A stretch of DNA of 64,000 nucleotides from assembly GCA_035236585.1 (NCBI GenBank), contig CP141135.1, positions 2,638,001-2,702,000 on the forward strand. The letters are read 5' to 3'. This DNA comes from Warburgia ugandensis. Taxonomy: Eukaryota > Streptophyta > Magnoliopsida > Canellales > Canellaceae. Shown piece by piece: positions 49,641 through 60,400 of this stretch. Within the stretch, counting starts at the first letter, position 1, and the number at the start of each line of letters is the position of its first letter. Made by a program: the position numbers and the translations under genes. The notes under the pieces were generated by a model. It was given only the letters and a program-made list of their open reading frames with translations. It was not told the DNA's origin and ran no database searches.

Positions 49641-50150
49641 ATGAATGAGTTACTTGGGCTAAGAGGAAGGAAAATAATGAAGTGGCATTGGAAGTGGGTA
49701 ATTCAAGACATTGGAAGAAAATCTAAACCCAAGTGTAGGTGGAATTCTCCCCCTCTAGGTTGGTACAAACTAAATTTTGATGGAGCATGCTTCTGTAATA
49801 TGGGACTAAGGGGAGTTGAAGCCTTATTATCTAATCACAACAGTCAGGAAATTTTCAATTTCTCAGGCCCTTTGGGGTACTACGAGTCCTTTAAAGAATA
49901 TATAGGCGGTAGCTTTGCCTCTTGCTATTCATACTTGGGGTTATCTAAAACTTCAAACAGTCATCATTGAGGAAGATTCACTTAATATTAATAGATGGCT
50001 CAAACATAAAAGAAAAAGACCATGGAGATTTGGGGAATACTTCGATAGAACTGATAGCAAGCTCAAAGGATCACAATTCATAGTCTTGCATGTTCATTGA
50101 TCTGTAAATTGCTGTTGCCAAGCTAGCCAGAGAAAAAGGGTGTTTCAAGA
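49641..50150 (+). mobile_element. L1-type LINE RNase H (RVT_3) fragment
   Basis: The frame at 49720-49800 reads KCRWNSPPLGWYKLNFDGAC, the start of the plant LINE RNase H-like domain. A shifted frame at 49915-50100 reads LPLAIHTWGYLKLQTVIIEE, then DSLNINRWLKHKRKRPWRF, the middle of the domain with the DS pair, ending near LHVH. At least one frameshift (near 49900) and a stop make it dead. No reverse transcriptase was found upstream. Confidence 0.7.
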
Positions 50151-52439
50151 TGACTGGAGCACTATCTTTCTACACATCCTAAATGAATTTATGGACCTGG
50201 ATTGGCTGTTACTTCCATTGGAGTTCTTAGTTTGTGTTTCAGGCAATGTATTGATATCTTTGTTTTTTGATGTACTTGTCTATGATATCATTTGGGAATT
50301 AGATCCTTTCTATCTAATTCCTAGTTGTTTTGCAAGGGAAGAGTTGTTGTCACTATTAATCAAGTTTTTATCTTTTCGTCAAAAAAGAATGAAGTGGCAT
50401 TTTCTTGCTAGCTGCAACCATGACCTTTTTAAGTTCCTTAAAGAGTGAGAGTTTAAGCCATAGAATCAAAGGTTTGTTCCTCAAATGAGTACTTGAGATG
50501 AATGACAAAATGGCTGGAAAGAGTATGTAAGTCTAGTTGGCTTTTTGAGACAAGAATAAAATGGCATAGTTCTATTGGTTGTAACTTCCGTCTATTTTTA
50601 TGAATGGAGAATTTAATTAGGCATAAGGAGTAAATATTACCTTTTTCTAATAAATGATAGAGATAAATAATGAAGTGACAAACGAAATATTTAAGTTATG
50701 TGAATTTGTGAACTAAAATAGGAAGAAATGAAATGAAAAGGATGAATTGGCGTGCTTTTATTGGCTACAACCATGTTCATGTAAGTATGATTATGAGGGA
50801 GAGTTCAATCTACGAGATCAAGGATTAACTAAAATGAACATCAATAAGTTGTTTGCTAATTTCCGTAGACTAGAAGCATTAAGAACTAAACTTAATAGCT
50901 CTAATATATATTTTATGCAAGATGGCTCCAGAATATCTGTCATGAGAATTTTCTCCTAAACCCAAAAAGATCTATAAAGGAACTTGACAGCGTTGCATTT
51001 GCTAGTCATTTGTTTTGCAAATTTTAGAATCAATATCACTAGCCATGAGTACAACTGGCATAACAGATAAAAATTCACAGATATCTATTTATCTATTCAA
51101 AATTAGCAATATTTAAATTCAATCTGCAAATACAAATATATTAAATTGATCTGACATGTTGAATTCATGATCCGCATGGATATATTCATGGATACCTATT
51201 CAAAAGGGCATTTTGAAAAAATTGAATTGAGAAATAATACACACTATCGGTATTGACTTCCTTGGAACAATATAAACCACTAATTTTGATGTCCCTAAAA
51301 TCGGTGATCAGAATTAACATTGTTGCATCTGGGTGATCCTAACCACTTATTTTGTTTCTTTGCAAAAAGAAAAATTAGTGGCTCTAGTTTTAAGCTTCTA
51401 TAACTTAAGCTATAAGAATATACTACACTTGAAATTTGGTATCTAGCCTATCGAAGTTTTATTTTAAATAGAATTAATGATTTAGATCTTTCAAAAGAGT
51501 TAACATTTGCAATTCCATGAGACTTATGTGTGATGGATGGACAATACGTAAATATGTGATGCTCACCCAGATTGGATATGGATTTGGGTTTTTTTATCTA
51601 CATCAACTTCGAACTCATTCCTCTAATTCAGCCACTTCCATCTCAGGCATAAGCAATTGAGTTGTAAAATGACGACTGTGTGTCTCACTACTGAGAAAGT
51701 ACTTGTTAAAAACATGAAATGGTTGTGCCAGTTTTTTGGCATAGAGGCATATCTTAGACATGACCTAGACGATGAATAGCTTAGATCACCCAAACTAAGG
51801 TGTACATATGCTTTGAAATTCTTCTATGATTCCCGTCTACACTTACCTATATGTTGCATTATGGTGCCTTTTATCCCAACCGTTAAATTGGACTTTGAAT
51901 CTAATGGTTAGTTTGACTTCTTAAAAATACCTCTTGTTTCTGGGATAATTGGCGGCTTCTCTTTGTAGTTCTTCCTCCGGGTTTGAGAGTGAAGGAGAAG
52001 GGTATACAAGAAGTCGAAAGGTCTGGCTCTAGGGATTTGATCCAATGGATTTTACTTGTTCTCTCTATTTTTGTGTGGTGAAGAAGATCGCATCACCCTC
52101 CATAAAAATAGGCTACAGAGCTGAATCAATTAACTCTATTATGTTGTTGCGCATTTGCTTATTTATGTTATTTTTATCTGCTATGGTTTCCGAAACTACA
52201 ACACTGCCACCTTATTATAGAAGGAATACATTATATTTATCAACTTGTAAATGCTTACTTTTTTATGATATTAAAGAGCTTATGAACTACATAGATTGAA
52301 CCAATAACCACGACAATGACACAAAGCTTAACGAGCCATGACTGAAAGAATGTCCCCATTGCTTAGTCTTGGTAAACTAGTTTGGCCACCACTGATGGAA
52401 CTTTATGGTTCTTGACCTCGTGCTCTAAGTGGCCAATTC
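50151..52439. other. No recognisable gene
   Basis: Open frames at 50140-50448, 50747-50959 and 52045-52299 (all plus) are AT-driven and hydrophobic or featureless; none shows a known domain. No repeat structure was noticed. Confidence 0.4.
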
Positions 52440-52766
52440 CAACATGTCCGACCCTGATTTATTCAAAGTAAGCTTTTGATCAGGAGCTTAATGGAAAAGA
52501 GAGCTTTCTAACACTTGTAAATGTCAAAAGAGATGCCTTTTCATGAAAGATCCGAGTTTCACGCGCCATCCTTGGAAAGAAGCAAACCAGTTCGAGTGTC
52601 GAACATCTGGAGCTGTCTGATGATTGATGTCACTGAATTGAACTACTAATGGGCGACGAATTCGCTCTTGTTTAATTCTGATATGCTGATCTTTAGTCTT
52701 TAATTAACGCCTAATAAACAGCACATTGCTTTAATTTATCAAAGTCATAAAGATAACTTTATCAAA
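52440..52766 (+). repeat. Dispersed duplication, copy 2 (partner at 41560-41973)
   Basis: Aligns in the same orientation with 41560-41973 through GCTTTTGATCAGGAGCTTAATG, TTTTCATGAAAGATC, AAACCAGTTCGAG, TGATTGATGTCACTGAATTG and ATCAAAGTCATAAAGATAAC. No coding content is visible. Confidence 0.6.
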
Positions 52767-53299
52767 AGAACAAATCAAGAACTTGGTATATCGGATCGTG
52801 TTTGAAGTGTAGGAAATGGCCTTAGCTAGTGGTGAACCACTCGATTGGGTGAGTGCCATTTGTAAAGGGACCAAAAGTGTTTCCTCCAGAAGAGAGATTA
52901 TGGTTCTTTCTACCAGTATCCGAACTTGTTTTGTCTTTGAAGATGGATCCCTTCTCCACATGAGTAGGATCCCTTTATAATTAGGCCTTTGAGCTCTTTG
53001 CATTCATAGAAATTTTTGTCTTGGTAAAGAGCTGAGAGTTGCACTCCCCCTCTTTGGATAATTAGGCCTTGTTATTCATTTTTAACATGAAAATGCATTT
53101 ACATAGAACTGACATACATGGTTTCATGGTTGTTAAGTGCCCTGTCTCACGCGAAGAGTTTTTGGGTTTGAGTCCAGTCACCATTCTGAAAAAAGAGAAG
53201 ATATGGTTTATTAGATTCTTTATCTCAACTTCGAGCGATTAAATTCTTTCCAATTAATTTGACTAATTTCGTATGCACATTTCCCTCAATTTTTAACAG

Positions 53300-53612
53300 G
53301 CATGTAGACTATATGAGTCAGATATGTTGATGGATTTGGTTGATGAGAACTTCGATGGAGAAGAACTATGAAAAAGATGAAGTTAAAGAGGACATAGAGA
53401 TACCTCTCTCGCGTACTCAGCTGTTTCTTCAAGTCCTACAATGTCTGAAGTTGTTGTTTTGTTACTAGGTGAAGCTCGTGTAAAACCAAGGCCATGTTGA
53501 CCAACCTTTATAGATACCACAGAGAGTTCATGGACGTACATCCACCTCAACTGGGTCATCTACATCCAACGCCACCTTGTCGATCTCCCAGATATATGGT
53601 CATTGACTTGTA
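53300..53612 (+). pseudogene. CRK-5: relic of the last kinase exon, on the opposite strand
   Basis: Starts at a good acceptor (TTTTTAACAG) and reads [20 protein letters not shown], then breaks; after frameshifts it continues [20 protein letters not shown] and PTFIDTTES, the conserved kinase C-lobe end and tail of CRK-3, CRK-4 and CRK-6. Several indels and stops are present. No other exon of this copy was found nearby. It is the only CRK piece on the plus strand, so a local inversion or a separate transposition moved it. Confidence 0.8.
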
Positions 53613-54775
53613 CACTTGGAACTACTGTATACTTCCTATAATGAAGAAGAAATGACAGAAGCAGCAGTGCAAAATAAATGGAAGGAATCAGATCGAGCGC
53701 GGGAAGTGTTTCACATTAGACATTTTTCTTTCGGCTGATTACGTGACATATACTTTCCAACAAAAGAAAGTCCGTGTCTTCAACAACTAAGCAAAAGAGA
53801 GAACAATTCAGCAAATCAAGGTCTGCAGAACTCATGTCACCAGATCTATGGACTTCCTATTGTGTGGCTGAATGGGCATGTGGTCTATTTGAGAAAGACT
53901 ATAATTTGCTAGGAGAAATTAGGGGAGATATTAGGCACAAAGAAGTATCAAGGAAATGAATTAAAGAAAGTAATGACTATCTCTATGTGCATCCGTCATT
54001 TTTATTTATTCATTGTTTTTAAGAATGTTGAACACACAAACCCACAAGCACCTCAAACCTGCGACTCCTACTCTACTAGGAACCACAGTAGAGGCTCTTC
54101 TTGCACCACCACACTAGAAGCATTTGCTCATGTGCATTCAAGACTCAGTTGCATCAAGTGCAAGAATGTCTCGAGTTGAGGTTGTTACTGCACAAGAGAA
54201 AGAATACAATGTAATGACGAAATAAGTTGCAATGAATCCACACAGAGAATTAGAGAATAACCCCAAAGAGAACACTTTTCTTTTCTCCTTTTGGTTGAAG
54301 AAAACTCAGATTTGATTCTTTGATACCGTATTCTATTGACTCTAGATTTCCAACATCAACTCATATTGAACTAGATTTTCTGAAATGGAAAAGAACCTTA
54401 AATGGTAAAAAGTGGTCAAAACAGTTAACACTTTCCCAGTTCACCAAAAAATTTCGCGAGTCATCTTAAAAGTCTTGGCTTCTTATATGGTGGATGGCAT
54501 ATTTTCAGTCGGAAAATAGAAGCGAACCAGGGCCGAAGCGAGGCTTACTCTTTTTCAATGATGCAGATTATATATCAATGTACCTTTCTTCAAAAGGAAA
54601 AAGAATGATGCGGATTGTCTAATCTCGTTGGTCATGCTCCAGATAAGACATGAACCAAATTCCTACCTATCAGAATCATTATGTCTCTTATTTTTGGCCT
54701 TTAAACGAACAGGTAGAAAATCACAATACCACAGTGGCCCTTCACGATAAATATTTGGAATGATAAAAAAAGAAT
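53613..54775. other. No recognisable feature
   Basis: No domain, RNA or repeat was recognised. Open frames at 53774-53959 and 53973-54179 (plus) are unrecognised. Confidence 0.4.
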
Positions 54776-55445
54776 AGCCCAGTATGCGGGTGTGGTGAAG
54801 GGCTGGACCACAGAGGGAACCTCATGCCAAAAAGAATTCTTGCACAGCTAGGCATATGGGTCTCTCGCTTGCAACAAAGCCACATAATCATCCAAGGGTG
54901 CAATCAGAATGAGCAATGCCTCTTGCTTGGGAAAGGTCATATTTAAGATCAAGTTTGGTGACATCATAGATGTTGATATATCTTACAACTCTCTTCTTGG
55001 TCGTTTTTGGATGCACGATCATCACATTGTGCCATTCACTTACCACCCATCAAATACCCCTGGATAGGTAGGCAAGGATACAGTGGCAGACAATGATCCC
55101 TTCAATGGGGCTGAAACAACTTATACGGATATCCGCTTCTATATAAAAGACATTTTGCCGAAAGAGATAAAAAAGGAGAAAGAGGCAGTAAAAGGTCAAA
55201 GCTTGGAGTCGTCAAATGGAAGCGAGACTCCAAAGAAGACCTTCCGGTCCCAAATCAAATAAGGGTATAGAGAGCTCACACTGGTAGACCCATCCAAGGC
55301 TCTCATGCCAGGATACACTGTCCCACTAAAGAAAACCAAGTGCACTGTGGTGGAGACCCACAAGAAATTGACGGTTGATACCTTGCATTTTGTAAGAGGC
55401 TGTTTCCATGCCTAGAACCCATAACCTCGAAGTCACAGGATAAAT
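54776..55445 (-). mobile_element. Au SINE split into two pieces by about 0.55 kb of other DNA
   Basis: The 3' piece at about 54776-54825 (AATAGCCCAGTATGCGGG, then GGTGAAGGGCTGGACCAC) and the 5' piece at about 55378-55440 (ACCTTGCATTTTGTAAGAGG, CTGTTTCCATGCCTAGAACC, then box B) are in the correct order and orientation for one minus-strand SINE. The DNA between contains a Gypsy-like protein fragment. Either a later insertion split the SINE or these are two separate fragments; no target duplication around the middle piece was identified. Confidence 0.5.
54930..55340 (+). mobile_element. Ty3/Gypsy-type polyprotein fragment (protease region)
   Basis: The plus-strand frame at about 54957-55062 reads DIIDVDISYNSLLGRFWMHD, then HHIVPFTYHPSNTP, close to the plant Gypsy protease segment with SYNxLLGRPWxH...VPSTLHQ. 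Further right the sequence is lysine- and glutamate-rich (near 55145-55200) as in the following linker. It is short, with stops. There is no LTR, RT or integrase. Confidence 0.55.
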
Positions 55446-56415
55446 ATTTGGAATGATCCGACAGTTAAAAAAAATTTTGTGTAGTAATCCACAGCAAGCT
55501 CTAACCATTTAATAGTGTGGATGATTGAAACAATGGGCTACATGCACTAGCTTGCCATGTAAGAACTCCATTACTTGATTGCGACTTCCAAGGTAGACTA
55601 AAACACTACAGTATGCTGAAGCACGAACTTATTGTATTTCCAACTTGGGCCTGGACCAATACGGCCATCGAACCAATGTCTTTGAGGTGGCCTAGATTTT
55701 GGAAAAGATGGTACAAATGTTCTGGCCATTGTTCCGGCATTTCTTGTAAACAAGAACTATTAGCTAGATTTCAGTTTTATTATCCCTCACTGCTGGAGAG
55801 AGATGAGAGCAAGAGGACAAGACTTCAGCTGCTTCCTACCTTAGAAGGCTACAACTATGTGCATTGACCTAATCCTATATGAATTTCCTTCTCTTACAGG
55901 AACAACAAAGGAAAACTTGTTCCAGGGCTCAGTGTATGCTCAATCCAGCAGACCAGTAACACTGCTGAATGGATAGCCATGGAAGAATATGTCAAACTTA
56001 TTACCCAGTTGGCTATCACCAACTTTCAGGTGTCTGGAGACGTACTTCCTCCTGAGGTCCCTTATAGAAGTCCCCGAGAGAATAGCGAGGTCCTCCATCA
56101 GAGATGGAAGATTAGTCATACAAAATTATCAATGGCCAGCCAGTTAGCATTATCCCACACCTTCAGAGAAGGCAAGAGGAAGTAGATGTCCTCACCATAT
56201 CTGCAGCAGCATCAAAACAACCAAACCAGTGGCTAGAAAGGCCGCCTAATTTCTTGTTACGTGTTAGATAATGACTGTAAATGTATACTTTCCTTTACGA
56301 AAGAAACAAATATAAATTTTATTTGATCTCTTACAAGATTACAAATCTAACCAGATATGTTGAACAATTTCTCTTATTTTATTTGATCTCATTTCATAAC
56401 TCGCAAGCTTACATG
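55446..56415. other. No recognisable gene; two unrecognised open frames
   Basis: Plus-strand frames at 55613-55867 (84 codons) and 55979-56185 (68 codons, EEYVKLITQLAITNFQVSGD at the start) look more protein-like than their surroundings, but I recognise no family. They may be further pieces of the Gypsy-like element to the left, which has the same orientation. Confidence 0.35.
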
Positions 56416-57369
56416 TCAACGACCAGAGGTCTGGGTGATTGACATGGTGGCATTGGATATCGATGACCCTGTTGAGGTGGATGTGCATGTGCTTCCATGT
56501 ATTCTGTTGGCGGTATCAATAAAGGTGGGTCTAAGTGGCTTTTGCTTGACTCTACCTTTGCTAAGTAACAAAAGAACAACTTCGGACATTGTAGGCCTTG
56601 CAGCAACCACTGACTGAGTACATGAGAGAGCTATCTCTACAATCCTCTTAACTTCATCTTGTTCATATTCATCTAGATCCAAGTTCTCATCCACGAAATT
56701 GATCAACATTCTTGACTCGTATAGTCTCCAAGCCTGTTAAACAAGGCAGGGAATATGTGTAGGCAGTCAAATTAAATGAAAAGAACTTCACTGGTCAACC
56801 TCAAAGTTGGAGAAAAGAATCTAAGAAGCTCTACACGTGATTTTCATGTTAGGAAGGAAGGACAAAGACTTACGAAGTGTTCAAATAAAATCCAAGAGTA
56901 AAAGCTCAAAGTTTCCAGTAAAATTAAAAAAACAATGCGATTAATGGGAAAAACTATGATATGCATATAAGAATATATGAATAAGAAAGAGAGATATGTA
57001 TATACATGAAACTGAATAATTCGTTGGACATTCCAGAGTGCTTAGCAGTATGGGAATGAGGCAGTCAGAAAGAACAAGATCTTTGTTCAACTACATACAG
57101 CTTTGCTTTGGGGAAGACAAAAAAAGGAATGGATTGGAACCCACACAGGGAAATGGTCCAACAAAACTATGGTACATAATTTATTAGACATTAAAAATCA
57201 AAACAGAGTAAACCAACTCAAATACAATAACAACTTGTATAATCATTAGCTTGTTAGATGCACAAACGGCTCTTATGCTTTATTTCATCTTATATACTCT
57301 GCTTTTCATGATTTGAGCTGATTTTGTGCCATAGTATGAATGCTCCAATATGCTCTTATTTTCAACTTT

Positions 57370-57407
<38 letters not shown>

Positions 57408-60400
57408 AGACCTTATCCTAATTAGGGGTCAGCCACATGAATCTTATTCATCCATTCTTCTCTATTAAGTATCATGACTTCATTTAGTCCCAAAGTTTTT
57501 AAATCTTTTCTCACCACTTCTATCTACGTTCTTTTGGGCCTTCCCCTTGTCATTTTAGAACCCTGTACTCGCATTGCCTCACTCCTTCTAAACGGTGCCG
57601 TTTTTGGTCTCCTTTGGACATGTCCAAACCATCTAAGTCTAATCTCCCTCATTTTGTTACCTATTGGAGCTACCCCTACGTTTCCTCTAATATTTTTATT
57701 CCTAATTATATCCTTTCTTGTCTTGCCACTCATCCATCTTAACATCCTCATTTTCGAGACAATCATCATATGAATATGATGTTCCTTAACTGCCCAACAC
57801 TCTGATCCATAGAGTATGGCCGGTCTTATGGCCATCTTACAGAATTTTCCTTTGAATGGCACCCACTAATCACACAAAACTCCAGATGTGCATCTCCATT
57901 TGTTCTAACCCGCTTGGATTCTCCGGGTAACCTCCCTCTCAATCTCTCCACTCTCATAAATCATTAATCTTAAGCATCGAAAGTGGTCTTTTATGGGGAT
58001 CATTAATCTTAAGCATCGAACGTGGTCTTTTACAGGGACCATTAATCTTAAGCATCGAAAGTGGTCTTTTACGGGGACTTCTTAGTTATCAATCTTAACT
58101 AGTATTCCACTCCTCCTCTCCTTGCTAAAATTGCATTCCATATATTCTGTCTTAGTACGACTGATTTTAAATCCTTTAGATTCTAATGCTTCTCTCCATA
58201 ATACTAGCTTTGTGTTTATGCCCTCCCTTATCTCATCAAGTAAGACTATATCATCTGCAAATAGCATGAGCAATGGAATCTCATCATATAGATGTTTTGT
58301 TAACTCATCCATAACCAACGTGAAGAGGTATGGGTTCAATGCCAATCCTTGGTGCAATCTTATAGTGATAGGAAAATCACCAGTATCGCCACTAGTGGTC
58401 TTAACATTTGTTACCGCTCCCTCATGTATATATTTAATTATGTCTATACACCCTCACGAAACCCCTTTCTTGCCCAACACCATCCATATTAATTCTCTAG
58501 GGACTCTATCATAAGCTTTTTCTAAGTCGATAAAAACCATGTGGAGACCTTTCCTTCTCGCCCTATATTTCTCTATCAATTGTCTTAGTAAGAAAATAGC
58601 TTTCATGGTAGACCTCTCATGTATGAAACCAAACTAGTTCTCTAATGCACTTGTCTCATGCCGTAGCCTCTTCTCAATCACTCTTTCAAAAAGTTTCATA
58701 GTATGGCTGATAAGTTTGATCCCTTGATAATTAGTGCAGCTCTGTATATATCCTTTATTCTTATAAGTTTGTATAATAGAGCATTTCCTCCATTCATCAT
58801 GCATTTTCTTTGATTTTATAATCTTGTTAAACAACTTGGTCAACCAAACTATCTCAGTATCTCCCATATGGTTCCAAACCTCTATTGGTATACCATCAGG
58901 CCCTACAACCTTTCTTAATTTCATCTTTTTCAAGGCCTCTTTCACTTCAGGTATTCTAATCCTACGTTCATATCTATAATGTCCAATGTTGTTTAAGTTT
59001 ATAATATTTTCAGTCCCTATATTCTTAGAGTCATTGTCATTTAATAATTTTTGAAAGTAAGTTTTCCACCTTTATTTGATCTTGTAATCTTTGACTAGTA
59101 CCATTTGATCATCACTTCTAATGCACCTAACATGATCTAAGTCCTAACCCTTTTGTTTTCTTATTTTTGCAAGTTTAAATACATTTTTCTCACTTTCTCT
59201 TGTTCTATATGCCTTAAGTTTAACCTCACTTACCATTCTCTTAGCAACCTTTTTAGCATTCTTATACTTTTCATACTTTTCATTATTTCTAGTATTTTGT
59301 CATGCATTAAAATACACCCATTTTTCTTTAATAACTTTTTGTATTGTTTCACTCCATCACCATGTTTCCTTTACTAATTGCCATTTACCTTTAGATACTT
59401 CTAAGACATCTTTTGCCACTTTCTTAATAGACTCAGCCATATTATCCACATGGTGTTTACTTCTGTTTTATAGTTTCATTTTCCTTCTACCATCAACTTA
59501 TTTGTGAATGAGGTTATTTTCCCTCCTTTTAAGTTCCACCACTTAGTTTTCGGATGCCTGTTACGTTCATTTCTTTTCTTCTTTATCTTTTAATATAGAT
59601 ATCTATAACTATTAACCTATGTTGTGAAGTTAATCTTTTAGTATTCCTAAGTAGAAAAAAGTCTATCTGGCTTTTACGAAGCCTAATTTTAAAGGTTATT
59701 AAGTGTTCATCTCTATTTTCAAAGAATATATTTGCAATAGCCAGGTTATATGACACAACAAAATCAAAGATAATTTCTGTCATCTCATTTCCTTCTCCTA
59801 TACCATACCCTCCATGTATCCTACCATATCTTTTCTTTTCTTTTCTTTTCCTACATGACCATTTAAGTTTGTTTTTATAAGTATCTCCTCAGTGTTAGAA
59901 ATTTCTTACATGACTCTCCATATCTTCCCAAAACTGTCTCTTAATTATATCTTCTAACCTTACTTGTGGTGTGTGTGCACTTATAACATTTATTATCTGC
60001 TCTACTAAAATAAGTTTAATTATTATAATTCTATCACAAATTCTTTTAACGTCTACAACTTTATCCTTTAATTCTTTATTCACTATTATTCCTATGTCAT
60101 TTATGTTATTATCCTTTTATATATACCAAAGTTTATACCCATCGATTTCTCTAATTATAGTCTGTTTCCACTTTGGTTTCTTGGATACAAGCGATGTTGA
60201 CTCTCCTACGTTTCATCGTATCTACTAACTCCAAACTCTCACCTGTCAATTTCTCTATATTCCATGTAGTGATACAAATCTTATGCTCTTGAGATACCCT
60301 ATTTACTCACGCACTTCTCAACCTTTATGGCATGAACCCATGCCCACTTTTCATTGCACCTGGGTTCTGATGCAGCGCGTTGCTTCTTAGGGGATGCTTT

